From NCBI GenBank assembly GCA_036374795.1, contig DASUTC010000372.1, forward strand, positions 1 to 48,497: a DNA stretch of 48,497 bases. Direction: 5' to 3'. The stretch comes from Herpetosiphonaceae bacterium (GTDB lineage Bacteria; Chloroflexota; Chloroflexia; Chloroflexales; Kallotenuaceae). A program made the position numbers and the translations under genes. This document shows positions 34,901 to 42,866 of the stretch, in pieces (position 1 is the stretch's first letter; each line of letters begins with the position of its first letter). The notes under the pieces are model-generated. The model saw only the letters and a program-made list of their open reading frames with translations. It ran no database searches and was not told the origin of the DNA.

Positions 34901-35264
34901 CGGCGTCAGCGGCACCTACGACTCGACCAAGACCACCGGCTTCAACATGTTCGTCGACGCAGGCGCGAACGTCGGCGACGGCTCGCAGGTGCGCATCTCA
35001 TACGATTTCACCGGCGACGGCACCTACGATCGGCTCGAAACCTACACCTACTTCGCGACCAACGATGTGGTCGGCTGGGAGCAGTATACTCAGGCGCGCG
35101 GCCTGAAGTCCGCTAGCGGCACGTTCGGCAACCTGAGCAACGGCAGAATCCGGCTTGAGATCTGGAACGCGATCGGAACCCACACCGTGTCGCTGCGCAC
35201 CAGCGCGAGCACCACGCAGGGCCAGCAATCGCTGCTGACGATCCCGTTCACGAATATCCAATAA
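31962..35264 (+). CDS. Secreted GH81 endo-beta-1,3-glucanase with PA14 and C-terminal binding module
   Basis: Hydrolyses beta-1,3-glucan (laminarin, fungal wall glucan). 1100 residues from ATG 31962, with AGGAG upstream. The signal peptide is LTTFVLISSIMFSITPHSSP with cleavage near TAAAA-PVG. GH81 sequence covers about residues 45-760: NMYAHPLAFRAKSGGLGVSY, ELNDHHFHYAYYI with catalytic D471, and NNQESSSESIN with E548/E552. A PA14 domain follows (about 785-925, GLQGEYFDN, then YTFYTTSDDGIRLWVNGQ). The last 170 residues form a beta-rich module (VRISYDFTGDGTYDRLETYT) that resembles the glucan-binding modules attached to other GH81 enzymes, possibly CBM56. Shares operator-like repeats with the GH16 gene. 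Confidence 0.93.
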   Translation: MRITHDSFRSHRWQRLGRALTTFVLISSIMFSITPHSSPTAAAAPVGVGAGSYNTTLPAGARVPSNSDGVAVTPKKTANVTGAMPTNKWWSSLAWQRYAGNPYSENMYAHPLAFRAKSGGLGVSYPTSPVISTGNPSYLQEYHYSYAEDLMLGVAGLNAPDARVDGFSDWTVTAALSDGVRSLKATFGHGLPFVYASKSGGNALIVFNGPPTIWSNSNGVLGVTVNGHHYGIFAPSGSTWTITGTTIQSTLAGKSYFSVAVLPDNTAATLSFYRNHAYAFVTGSTVSWSYNEATAQLTTTYNVATSAQEGTETRPLLALYRHQWLNTSNALTSYSYVSPRGAMKVLQGASFSTNMAFNGVLPALPDKGSYNRTTLYNYVNEVYAAGSFLPNGTGTYWTGKALGRIAALVRIADQVGHTAARDAFLSALKGKLQDWFQAPDGKSSNLFYYNSTWGTLIGYPAEYGSDTELNDHHFHYAYYIMAAATIAQYDTTWAADANWGGMVKLLIKDAANWEATETRFPRLRSYDAYAGHGWASGHAGFGAGNNQESSSESINFSTSLILWGAATGNRTIRDLGIYLYTNEVNAIEQYWFDVNDAVFPAGFNRSTVGIVWGDGGAYATWWTANPEEIHGINFLPITGGSLYLGRNPGYIPTNYNDMRTNNGGDETEWRDIIWSFYALNDAPGAVTKFNANAAYVPEGGESKAHTYHWIHNLNAMGQLDRSVTANIPTYAVFNKSGTRTYVAYNPGSTAITVTFSNGTTLSVPARSMATSSGGSNPPGNGNGTGLQGEYFDNIDFTSPKVTRTDATVNFDWGTGSPDPTIAADTFSARWTGQVQPRYSETYTFYTTSDDGIRLWVNGQQIINNWTDHGPTENSGTIALSAGQKYDIRLEYYENGGGALARLSWSSPSQIKEIIPQSQLYPAATGTPKSNTLYVIDGAGAGVASSLSFIQGSSAATDTIPSAGGGNYDGTPNNPLVYTVSGVSGTYDSTKTTGFNMFVDAGANVGDGSQVRISYDFTGDGTYDRLETYTYFATNDVVGWEQYTQARGLKSASGTFGNLSNGRIRLEIWNAIGTHTVSLRTSASTTQGQQSLLTIPFTNIQ

Positions 35265-35287
35265 CATCGCCCCTACAATACGTACCT

Positions 35288-35315
35288 GCGGCTGGTGGAG
35301 CGCTCCGCCAGCCGC
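35288..35315 (+). terminator. Strong hairpin after GH81 gene
   Basis: GCGGCTGG (35288-35295) pairs with CCAGCCGC (35308-35315), with an inner GGAGC/GCTCC stem, 24 bp after the stop. The following CGCGTTTAACGC is only weakly T-rich. Confidence 0.55.
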
Positions 35316-35358
35316 CGCGTTTAACGCGACCAGGCGCACGCAGCCGCAGCAGTACTCA

Positions 35359-35387
35359 TTGCCTCGACTTGACACATCCGCTACACT
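35359..35387 (+). promoter_or_regulatory. Promoter region of the ABC/GH63 operon
   Basis: TTGCCT (35359-35364), 17 bp, TACACT (35382-35387) is an acceptable classical promoter. The same -10 box also has TTGACA (35369-35374) exactly 7 bp upstream, repeating the arrangement at 4777 and 5808. ATG 35488 is 100 bp downstream. Confidence 0.5.
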
Positions 35388-35487
35388 CAGCAAAGGCACC
35401 GCACGCTGCGTCCCCCCACAGAACGATGCGCCTGTCCGATCACCGAACATGTCCATCGACAGACGGTTTATCGAAAGGAGCGCCCTC

Positions 35488-36900
35488 ATGATTCGACATT
35501 CCCGTCCAGGCACCGCCCGCCACCTGCTGATCATGCTGATCCTGACGCTGATCATCAGCGCGTGCGGCCAGACCGCCACGCCTGCCGACCAGGGCGGAGC
35601 ACCGGCTGCCGGGTCGCCCGCCGCCTCGGCAGCGCCCGCCGCGTCGCAAGCGGCTACCAGCGCCGCAGGATCGTCCGCAGATGCCGGATCGCTGATCTTC
35701 CTGTCCTCTCAGTTCAAGCCAGTTGAAGAAGCAGAGCGCATGCGCAACACGATCCTCGCCGGATTCGGCGGGCAGGTCGAGTTCATCCCCGAAGACGGCG
35801 GGCCATTCAACGACCGTATTCGGGCCGAGGCGCAGGGCGGCCAGAAGACGATCAGCATCATTGGCGGGCTGCACGGCGACTTCGCGCCGTTCGTCAAAGA
35901 TCAACTGCTGGAAGATCTCACGCCGCTGATGGAGAAGCTCAAGGATCGCGGCTTTCCCGAGTCGTTTGTGGAGCTGAGCCGCATGGGCTCCGACAAGAGC
36001 TACTACGTGCCGTGGATGCAGGCGACCTATGTGCTGGCGGTGAACAAAAAAGCGCTCGAACATCTGCCGCAGGGCGCGGACCAGAACGCGCTGACCTACG
36101 CGCAGCTCAACGAGTGGGCCGCCAACGTCGAAAAAGCCACGGGCGAGCGTAAGCTGGGCTTTCCGGGCGGTCCCAAGGGCCTGATTCACCGCTTCTTCCA
36201 GGGCTATCTCTACCCATCGTACACCGGATCGTCGGGCGTCGCCGGCTTCAAAACGCCGGAGGCCGCGCAGATGTGGACCGAGTTCAAAGACATGTGGGCG
36301 CATGCCAATCCACAGTCGACGAGCTACGAGTTCATGCAGGAGCCGCTGCTCTCCGAGGAGGTCTGGATCGCCTGGGACCACGCCGCGCGGCTGATCACCG
36401 CCGTCACCGAAAAGCCCGACGACTTTGTGCTGCTGCCCGCGCCTGCGGGACCCAAGGGTCGCGGCTACATGCCGGTGCTGGCCGGTCTGGCGATCCCCAA
36501 GGGCGCGCCCAACCGCCAGGGCGCGGAGCAGTTGATCGAGTACCTGACGCAGCCGGAGCAGCAGATCACCACGCTGCGTGAAAATGCGTTCTTCCCCGTC
36601 ACCAGCGCCCCGATCCCGCAAGACCTGTCGGCGGGCGTGCGCCTCGAAGCCGAGGCCGTGCAGAAACAGTCGTCGGCCAGCGATGCCCTGCCGTCGCTGC
36701 TGCCAGTGGGCCTGGGCGCGAAGGGCGGCGAGTTCAACAAAGTCTATCTCGACACCTTCCAGCGCATCGTGCTGAACAACGAGCCGGTCGAGCAGGTGCT
36801 TGAGCAGCAGGCCACCACGCTTCAGCAGATCTTGAACGACACCAAGGCCGGTTGCTGGCCGCCCGATCCGCCGAGCGAGGGGCCATGTCAGGTCAAGTAA
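35488..36900 (+). CDS. ABC transporter substrate-binding lipoprotein
   Basis: 470 residues. ATG 35488 follows AAAGGAG; the longer frame from 35359 covers the promoter and is rejected. The lipoprotein signal HLLIMLILTLIISACGQ has its lipidated Cys at residue 26, followed by a long Ala/Pro/Ser-rich tether. The binding domain has SLIFLSSQFKPVEEAERMRN, YYVPWMQATYVLAVNKKALE, EEVWIAWDHAARLI and GYMPVLAGLAIPKGAPNRQG. This resembles trehalose/maltose or glycerol-3-phosphate-type binding proteins, but the ligand is not clear. First gene of a five-gene operon with two permeases, an ATPase and a GH63 hydrolase, so a mannosyl or glucosyl compound is likely (inference). Its 3' end overlaps the permease start by 16 bp. 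Confidence 0.88.
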   Translation: MIRHSRPGTARHLLIMLILTLIISACGQTATPADQGGAPAAGSPAASAAPAASQAATSAAGSSADAGSLIFLSSQFKPVEEAERMRNTILAGFGGQVEFIPEDGGPFNDRIRAEAQGGQKTISIIGGLHGDFAPFVKDQLLEDLTPLMEKLKDRGFPESFVELSRMGSDKSYYVPWMQATYVLAVNKKALEHLPQGADQNALTYAQLNEWAANVEKATGERKLGFPGGPKGLIHRFFQGYLYPSYTGSSGVAGFKTPEAAQMWTEFKDMWAHANPQSTSYEFMQEPLLSEEVWIAWDHAARLITAVTEKPDDFVLLPAPAGPKGRGYMPVLAGLAIPKGAPNRQGAEQLIEYLTQPEQQITTLRENAFFPVTSAPIPQDLSAGVRLEAEAVQKQSSASDALPSLLPVGLGAKGGEFNKVYLDTFQRIVLNNEPVEQVLEQQATTLQQILNDTKAGCWPPDPPSEGPCQVK

Positions 36901-37814
36901 CGCAGCGAGCCGATCTGGAGCGGGAGAAGGTTCCCGCTCCACCACTGGCCGTCCGCCCGCGACGGCGCAGCCTGGGACCGTACCTGCTGCTCGCGCCCGC
37001 CGGGGTGTTTCTGGCGGTCTTTTTCGTCTGGCCGATGGTGCAGGCGCTCCTGCTGGCGTTCCAGAACGAAGCGGGCACCTTCACGCTTGAGCCGTTTCGC
37101 CGCATGGTCAACGACATCGCCTTCGGGCGCGCCGTGCGGAACACGCTGCTGCTGATCGTCGTGATCGTGCCGCTGCAAATGGTGCTGGCGCTGATCATGG
37201 CGCTGCTGCTGCAGAGCGGCCTGCGCGGCACGGGGCTACTGCTCTACCTGTGGGCAATCCCGCTGGCGATCTCCGACCTGGCGGCGGGCATCGTCTGGCT
37301 GGCGATCTTCGCCGACCGGGGCTACCTCAACTCGGCGCTGGTGGGGCTGGGCCTGAGCGAGACGAGCATTCGCTTTTTGAGCTACGAAAACCCGGTCAGC
37401 ATGTTCCTGGCGGTGGTGCTGGCCGAAACCTGGCGGGCCACATCGATCGTGATGGTGATCCTGCTGGCCGGGCTTCAGGTGATCCCCAAGGAGTACGGCG
37501 AGGCCGCCGCTGTCTTTGGCGCGAACGGCTGGCAGCGCCTGCGGCATGTCACGCTGCCGATGCTGCTTCCGAGCATCCAGGTCGCGCTGATCCTGCGCAC
37601 GATCCTGGCGTTTCAGGTCTTCGCGGTGGTGATCGCGCTGGCCGGGCGCAACCTGCCCGTGCTTGCGGGCGAGGCGTACTACTGGTACGGCAGCTACAGC
37701 AATCCCAACGTCGCGGCGGCCTACGCGCTGCTGATCCTGATCTTTTCGGTGCTCAACACCGGCATTTACCTGCGAGCGCTGCGCGTCCGCGATGAAGCGA
37801 TAGGTGTGACATGA
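36885..37814 (+). CDS. ABC sugar transporter permease (UgpA/MalF type)
   Basis: 309 residues, six predicted membrane segments (YLLLAPAGVFLAVFFVWPMV, TLLLIVVIVPLQMVLALIMA and others). The ATPase-contact loop has EYGEAAAVFGANGWQRLRHV followed by TLPMLLPSIQ. ATG 36885 lies inside the lipoprotein gene (16-bp overlap), preceded by GAGGGG, so translation is coupled. Pairs with the product of 37811, with which it shares an ATGA stop-start overlap. Confidence 0.92.
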   Translation: MSGQVTQRADLEREKVPAPPLAVRPRRRSLGPYLLLAPAGVFLAVFFVWPMVQALLLAFQNEAGTFTLEPFRRMVNDIAFGRAVRNTLLLIVVIVPLQMVLALIMALLLQSGLRGTGLLLYLWAIPLAISDLAAGIVWLAIFADRGYLNSALVGLGLSETSIRFLSYENPVSMFLAVVLAETWRATSIVMVILLAGLQVIPKEYGEAAAVFGANGWQRLRHVTLPMLLPSIQVALILRTILAFQVFAVVIALAGRNLPVLAGEAYYWYGSYSNPNVAAAYALLILIFSVLNTGIYLRALRVRDEAIGVT

Positions 37815-38659
37815 GCGTCCCGATGCCCATCCCTCGGCAGAGCGGCCCGCCCCGGCGGGTGTACCGCAACACGCTGCTCTACGCCGCCGCGCTGCTGATC
37901 TCACTGTTCATGGTGCTGCCGATCTACCTGATCATGATCGCGGCGTTCAGCCCGCGCGCGGCGATCTCGGCCTTTCCCAAGGCGCTGGTACCCGCCGAGT
38001 TTTCCACCGAGACGCTGCTCTTCTTTCTGCGCTCTACGGGCGTGACTCGCGCCGCGCGCAACAGCGTGCTCGTGGGGCTGCTCACGCTGGCGATCTCGCT
38101 GCTGCTGGGAGCGCCCGCCGGATACGCCCTGGCGCGTTTCGCCTTTCGTGGCCGCGATACCTTCAAGCTGCTGATCCTCTCGACGCGCGCCTTTCCGATC
38201 GTGATCCTGTCGATCCCGCTGGCGGTGACGTTCATCACCTGGCGGCTCTACGACTCGCTGCTGGCGGTCGCGCTGGTCCACACCGCGCTGGCGCTGCCGA
38301 CGACGATCCTGGTGACAAGCAGCATTTTTATGAGCGTGCCCAAAGATCTGGAAGAGGCCGCGCTGACTCTCGGCTGCACGCCGCTGGGCGCGTTCCGGCG
38401 CATTGTACTGCCCCTGGCGCTGCCCGGCCTCGCGGCGTCGGCGATCTTCACCTTTGTGCTCTCGTGGAACGAGGTCTTTGCCGCGACGATCCTGACGGTG
38501 CGCAACCGCACGCTTCCGGCGCACGTCCTGGGCGTGCTCAACGACTCGCCGCTGCCGTTTCGGTTCGCGGGCGGCTTCGCGCTGGTGGTTCCATCGCTGA
38601 TCTTTATCTTTTTTATGCGCCGTTACCTGCTCAACATGTGGGGACGAGTGACGAAGTGA
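37811..38659 (+). CDS. ABC sugar transporter permease (UgpE/MalG type)
   Basis: 282 residues with about six membrane segments (LLYAAALLISLFMVLPIYLI, FAGGFALVVPSLIFIFFMRR). The EAA loop is DLEEAALTLGCTPLGAFRRI followed by VLPLALPGL. It begins at an ATGA overlap with the previous gene and ends 9 bp before the ATPase gene. Forms the channel with the product of 36885. Confidence 0.92.
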   Translation: MSVPMPIPRQSGPPRRVYRNTLLYAAALLISLFMVLPIYLIMIAAFSPRAAISAFPKALVPAEFSTETLLFFLRSTGVTRAARNSVLVGLLTLAISLLLGAPAGYALARFAFRGRDTFKLLILSTRAFPIVILSIPLAVTFITWRLYDSLLAVALVHTALALPTTILVTSSIFMSVPKDLEEAALTLGCTPLGAFRRIVLPLALPGLAASAIFTFVLSWNEVFAATILTVRNRTLPAHVLGVLNDSPLPFRFAGGFALVVPSLIFIFFMRRYLLNMWGRVTK

Positions 38660-38668
38660 GGCTGCGGC

Positions 38669-39760
38669 ATGGCGACGATTACGATCAAGACGATCCGCAA
38701 GACCTACCCCGGCACGAAGCAGCCCGCCGTCGACGACGTGAATCTGACGATCGAGGATGGCGAGTTCATGGTGCTGCTCGGCCCGAGCGGCTGCGGCAAG
38801 ACCACGCTGCTGCGGATGATCGCCGGGCTGGAGTATCCCGATCATGGCCGGATCACGATCGGCGAGCGCGATGTTACCGATCTGCCGCCGCGCGCCCGTC
38901 AGATCGCGATGGTCTTTCAGAGCTATGCCATCTTTCCGCATCTGACGGTCTTCGAGAACGTGGCCTTTGGCCTGCGCATGCGCAAAGAGTCCGGCCCCGA
39001 TGTCAGGCGCAAGGTCGATCATGCCGCCGGGCTGCTCCAGCTTGAGCCGTATCTCGATCGCTACCCGGCACAGCTTTCGGGCGGCCAGCGCCAGCGCGTC
39101 GCCGTGGCCCGCGCGATCGTGATGGAGCCGAAGGTGCTGCTGATGGACGAGCCGCTGTCGAATCTCGATGCGCTGCTGCGGCTGCATTTTCGCGCCGAGC
39201 TCAAGAAGCTGGTGCAGGATCTTCATGCCACGACGATCTATGTGACCCACGATCAGGTTGAGGCGCTCAGCCTGGGCGACCGCATCGCCGTGATGCGTCA
39301 GGGCGAGATCGTGCAGTGCGACACACCGATGCAGGTCTATGATCGCCCGGCCAGCGAGTTTGTCGGCAGCTTTATCGGCAATCCGCCGATGAATTTTCTG
39401 CGCGGCAGGCTCGAACGCCGCGACGGAGCCGCGCAGGTGCTCCTGGCCGATCATCCGCTGGCGGCATCGCCTGGATTGACGCACCAGCCGGAGCGCGAGG
39501 TGCTGGTCGGCATTCGCGCCGAGCACATCGAGGCCCGCACCGCCGCAGCGCCCGATACGCTGCCGGCTCAGGCCGAGGTGATCGAGCCGCTGGGATCGCA
39601 TCTGCTGATCACGGCGCTGATCGGCGATCAGCGGCTCAAGCTGCAAACGCACGTCGATTTTCCGGTCCAGGCCAACCAGCCCTTGTGGCTACGGCCAGAT
39701 CCTGGTAAGCTGCGCTACTTCGATCCAGAGACGAAGCGTGACCTGATCGGCGCGCCGTAA
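38669..39760 (+). CDS. ABC transporter ATPase, MsmX/UgpC/MalK type
   Basis: 363 residues. Walker A GPSGCGKTT (about 38-46), signature LSGGQRQR (136-143), Walker B VLLMDEPLSNLD and switch His in YVTHDQVEAL are all intact. The C-terminal 130 residues form the TOBE/MOP-like regulatory domain of MalK-type ATPases (REVLVGIRAEHIEAR, VIEPLGSHLLITALIG). It powers the importer encoded just upstream. It is the only sugar-type ATPase in the window, so it may also serve the ATPase-less importer at 6021-9356, as MsmX does in Bacillus (inference). The start has only a weak ribosome site and lies 9 bp after the permease stop. Confidence 0.95.
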   Translation: MATITIKTIRKTYPGTKQPAVDDVNLTIEDGEFMVLLGPSGCGKTTLLRMIAGLEYPDHGRITIGERDVTDLPPRARQIAMVFQSYAIFPHLTVFENVAFGLRMRKESGPDVRRKVDHAAGLLQLEPYLDRYPAQLSGGQRQRVAVARAIVMEPKVLLMDEPLSNLDALLRLHFRAELKKLVQDLHATTIYVTHDQVEALSLGDRIAVMRQGEIVQCDTPMQVYDRPASEFVGSFIGNPPMNFLRGRLERRDGAAQVLLADHPLAASPGLTHQPEREVLVGIRAEHIEARTAAAPDTLPAQAEVIEPLGSHLLITALIGDQRLKLQTHVDFPVQANQPLWLRPDPGKLRYFDPETKRDLIGAP

Positions 39761-39773
39761 TGCGCCGGTAGGC

Positions 39774-39804
39774 GGGGGCGGGCACCCTCTGGGTGGTGGC
39801 CCCC
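39774..39804 (+). promoter_or_regulatory. Hairpin with CACCC-TCT-GGGTG core
   Basis: GGGGGC (39774-39779) pairs with GCCCCC (39799-39804), and inside it CACCC (39783-39787) pairs with GGGTG (39791-39795) around TCT. The core matches that of the composite repeats, here without heptamers. It lies between the ATPase and GH63 genes. Confidence 0.5.
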
Positions 39805-39887
39805 ACATATTCCCCATCCTGAGCCGATGCAGGAGATCCGAATTCCGGCAAAAGCTCCCTGAGCATACGCTAAGCAGAAGGAATCCA

Positions 39888-41198
39888 ATGACCAATCAAC
39901 CGCATACCGAGCTGATCGAGCAGGCCAGGGCGGTGCTCGCCGACAACTGGGTCGGCGCGTTTACCAAGCCGTCGCCGCGTCTGTACCCGCACCAGTGGTC
40001 CTGGGACTCGGCGTTTATCGCGATCGGCTACGCCCGCTACGATCAGGCCCGCGCCGAGCAAGAGCTGCGCTCGCTCTTCGCCGGGCAGTGGACCAACGGC
40101 ATGCTGCCGCATATTGTCTTCAATCCCGCCGCCAGCGACTATTTTCCGGGGCCGCACGAGTGGCACACCGTCGATCACCCCCACAAGCCCCAGAACGTAC
40201 AGACTACCGGCATTGTCCAGCCGCCGGTCCATGCGACCGCCGCGCTGCATGTGTTTCGGCACGCGCAGGATACCGCTCGCGCCCACGCCTTTCTGGCCGA
40301 GCTGTTTCCCCGCCTGCGCGACTGGCACGCCTATCTCTACCGCGAGCGCGATCCGCGCGGCGAGGGGCTGGTCTACATCGAGCATCCCTGGGAGTCGGGC
40401 CAGGATAACTCGCCGCTGTGGGATGCCGCGCTGGAGCGCATCACGATCGATCCCGACCAGATTCCGTCGTTTCAGCGCGTGGACATCACGATCGTCGACC
40501 CGATCGATCGACCGACCAAGACCGAGTACGACTACTACATGTATCTGGTCAAGCTGCTGATCGACCGCGACTACGACGATGCCAGGATTCGCGCCGATTT
40601 TCCGTTTCTGATTCAGGACGTTTTGTTCAACACGCTGCTCTGCCAGGCTAGCCGCGATCTGGCCGAGATCGCGCGAATCGTCGGCGAGTCGCCGGGGATC
40701 TTCGAGGCGTGGGCCGCACAGACCGCCAGCGCGATCGACGCCAAGCTGTGGGACGAGCAGCACGGCATCTATATCAACTACGATCTGGTCGCCGACGCGC
40801 CCGTCGATGTGCATGTCGCGGCGGGCTTCACGCCGCTCTTCGCCGGAGTCCCCGATCAGGCGCGCGCCGAGCGGATGTATCGCTACTTGAACTCCGACGC
40901 CTTCTGCGCGCTGGACGATGCCTGCTACCCCGTGCCCTGCTATGATCGGCACGCGCCCGGCTACCTGCCCAACCGCTACTGGCGCGGCCCGGTGTGGATC
41001 AACGTCGACTGGGCGATCTACCACGGGCTGCGACGCTACGGCTTCGAGGCGTACGCCGCCTGGATGCGGCAGCGCATCATCGAGCTGGTGCGAGACAACG
41101 GCTTCTTCGAGCACTTCACGCCGGAGACGGGCGCGGGCCACGGCACCGACCAGTTTTCGTGGACCGCCGCGCTGCTGATCGATCTGGCGCTCGGCTAA
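39888..41198 (+). CDS. GH63-family hydrolase, mannosylglycerate-hydrolase-like
   Basis: 436 residues, cytoplasmic, an (alpha/alpha)6-toroid enzyme. PHQWSWDSAFIAIGYARYD (D40) and EHPWESGQDNSPLWDAALER (about 165-184) are the substrate-binding elements of bacterial GH63 mannosyl- or glucosylglycerate hydrolases. The C-terminal GYLPNRYWRGPVWINVDWAI and ETGAGHGTDQFSWTAALLI supply the rest of the active site, with the probable base Glu in the first of these regions' neighbours. AAGGAA precedes ATG 39888. Last gene of the ABC operon and followed by a terminator, so it probably hydrolyses the imported glycoside. Trehalase-like or glucosidase specificity is an alternative. Confidence 0.82.
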   Translation: MTNQPHTELIEQARAVLADNWVGAFTKPSPRLYPHQWSWDSAFIAIGYARYDQARAEQELRSLFAGQWTNGMLPHIVFNPAASDYFPGPHEWHTVDHPHKPQNVQTTGIVQPPVHATAALHVFRHAQDTARAHAFLAELFPRLRDWHAYLYRERDPRGEGLVYIEHPWESGQDNSPLWDAALERITIDPDQIPSFQRVDITIVDPIDRPTKTEYDYYMYLVKLLIDRDYDDARIRADFPFLIQDVLFNTLLCQASRDLAEIARIVGESPGIFEAWAAQTASAIDAKLWDEQHGIYINYDLVADAPVDVHVAAGFTPLFAGVPDQARAERMYRYLNSDAFCALDDACYPVPCYDRHAPGYLPNRYWRGPVWINVDWAIYHGLRRYGFEAYAAWMRQRIIELVRDNGFFEHFTPETGAGHGTDQFSWTAALLIDLALG

Positions 41199-41215
41199 AC
41201 TGCGCCGTACTCCTG

Positions 41216-41263
41216 GGCGAAGATTGCAGCGGGCTTCCATCCCCACGCGATCTTCGCCTTTTT
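41216..41263 (+). terminator. Intrinsic terminator after the GH63 gene
   Basis: GGCGAAGAT (41216-41224) pairs perfectly with ATCTTCGCC (41250-41258), followed directly by TTTTT. It lies 17 bp after the stop and is the clearest factor-independent terminator of a coding operon in this window. Confidence 0.75.
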
Positions 41264-41549
41264 CCTCCTGTAACCGCTGCTCGTCGGCGTCCGTAGAGAA
41301 GAGCGCGGGGCTAGACAACATTACTATTGCTCGTCGTCGCGCGCTTCCTCGACAAGCATCAACACCCTGTAGGCAGCAGGCGCTCATCCGTGTAAGATAG
41401 AGATACTCACACAGCCTTCGATCGCCGTTTTGTTTGTCCGCCGCAGGCCGTCGGCATGCCACGCGCGGTTTCGCTCCGCGCACCGGCAATAACGGCTCGT
41501 CATCTCGCCCGCCGTACAAACTGGTTGCTCACAGGAAAGGACTCCCCCC
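41264..41549 (+). other. 286-bp intergenic stretch
   Basis: No credible gene. A TAAGAT box near 41394 could be a -10 element for the secreted-protein pair at 41550. I see no repeat or operator. Confidence 0.4.
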
Positions 41550-42866
41550 ATGAAGTACGTCCATCTGTCGATCGTCCTGGTGCTCGGTCTGCTGCTCGGT
41601 ATGGGAGCGACCGCCAGCGCTTCCCGGCCCACATCGCCCGCCGCCACTGGTACATTTGCCGCAACCACCAGAGCCTTCACCTACCAGGGCCGCCTGACCA
41701 ATGGCGGCGTTCCGGCCAACGGCACGTACGATTTTACCTTCATCCTCTACGACGCCAGCGTCGGCGGCTCGCAGGCCGGGCCGATCGTCACCCGGAACGA
41801 TGTCGTCGTCACCAACGGCCTGTTCAACGTCACGCTCGACTTCGGCAATATCTTCGTCGGCACGCAGTACTACCTCGACATCGCCGTGCGACCGGGCGCG
41901 AGCACCGGCAGCTACACGCAGCTCACGCCGCGCCAGCCGCTCACCGCCGCGCCCTATGCGTCGGGGCTGGTGCTGCCCCTGGATGCCTCGACGAGCACCA
42001 GCGGCAGCGCCTTCGTGGTCGACAACAACGGCAGCGGCCAGGCCGCCGAGTTCCGCAGCAACAGCACCTTCGCCACGATCTACGCCTCCAACAGCGGCAC
42101 CGGCGGCACATTCCGCGCCGACACCGGCTCGTCGGGGCAGGGCAGCGCGATCACCGGCTACAACTACGGCACCGACCGCTACGCCGCCGAGCTAGAGCTG
42201 GTCAATAGCACCAATCCGCGCGCGGCGCTGTATGCGCGCACGGCGGGCAACGGCCAGGCGATCGACGCCGAGGTCAACTCCAATACCAACGGCGATGCGA
42301 TCTTCGCGCGCACCACCAGCAGCAGCGCCAGCAGCTACGCCGGAATCTTCGTCGGCAACGTCTCGATCAGCGGCAATCTCGCCAAATCGTCGGGATCGTT
42401 CAAGATCGATCATCCGCTCGACCCGGCCAACAAGTACCTGTATCACTCGTTCGTCGAGTCGCCCGACATGAAGAACATCTACGACGGCGTGGTGACTCTC
42501 GACGACAACGGCGCGGCGGTGGTGACGATGCCCGCATGGTTCGACGCGCTCAACCAGGATTTTCGTTACCAGCTCACGGCGATCGGCGCGCCTGGGCCGA
42601 ATCTGTACATCGCCAAGGAGATCACGGGCACTAGCTTCACGATCGCCGGGGGCACGGCGGGCATGAAAGTCTCGTGGCAGGTGACAGGCATTCGCCACGA
42701 CGCCTACGCCAAGGCGCATCGCATCCCGGTGGAGGAGAACAAACCGGCAGCCGAGCGCGGCAGCTACATCCACCCCGAACTCTACGGCAAGCCCGCCAGC
42801 CAGGGCCTCGATCGGCTTGAGCGCCCGCTTCAGCCCGCGCCGCAGCCGGAGGGAGCGGGCCAATGA
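41550..42866 (+). CDS. Secreted repeat-containing surface protein
   Basis: 438 residues with a signal peptide (LSIVLVLGLLLGMGATASAS) and a good GGAAAGGA ribosome site. The first domain, AFTYQGRLTNGGVPANGTYD, then FTFILYDA and PYASGLVLPLDA, is widespread in exported proteins of Planctomycetota and Chloroflexota. A Gly/Ser/Asn-rich middle of short beta units follows. A C-terminal region, GSFKIDHPLDPANKYLYHSF and VESPDMKNIYDGVV, is a recurrent motif of unknown function resembling the intramolecular-chaperone or tail-fibre-related sequences of surface proteins. The last 40 residues are Pro/Glu rich. Its stop overlaps the next gene by 4 bp. Confidence 0.8.
   Translation: MKYVHLSIVLVLGLLLGMGATASASRPTSPAATGTFAATTRAFTYQGRLTNGGVPANGTYDFTFILYDASVGGSQAGPIVTRNDVVVTNGLFNVTLDFGNIFVGTQYYLDIAVRPGASTGSYTQLTPRQPLTAAPYASGLVLPLDASTSTSGSAFVVDNNGSGQAAEFRSNSTFATIYASNSGTGGTFRADTGSSGQGSAITGYNYGTDRYAAELELVNSTNPRAALYARTAGNGQAIDAEVNSNTNGDAIFARTTSSSASSYAGIFVGNVSISGNLAKSSGSFKIDHPLDPANKYLYHSFVESPDMKNIYDGVVTLDDNGAAVVTMPAWFDALNQDFRYQLTAIGAPGPNLYIAKEITGTSFTIAGGTAGMKVSWQVTGIRHDAYAKAHRIPVEENKPAAERGSYIHPELYGKPASQGLDRLERPLQPAPQPEGAGQ

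Noticed and set aside
37901-41519. Long minus-strand frames over the ABC/GH63 operon (583 and 549 codons)
   Set aside because: Antisense to permease, ATPase and GH63 genes with intact motifs; biased composition.
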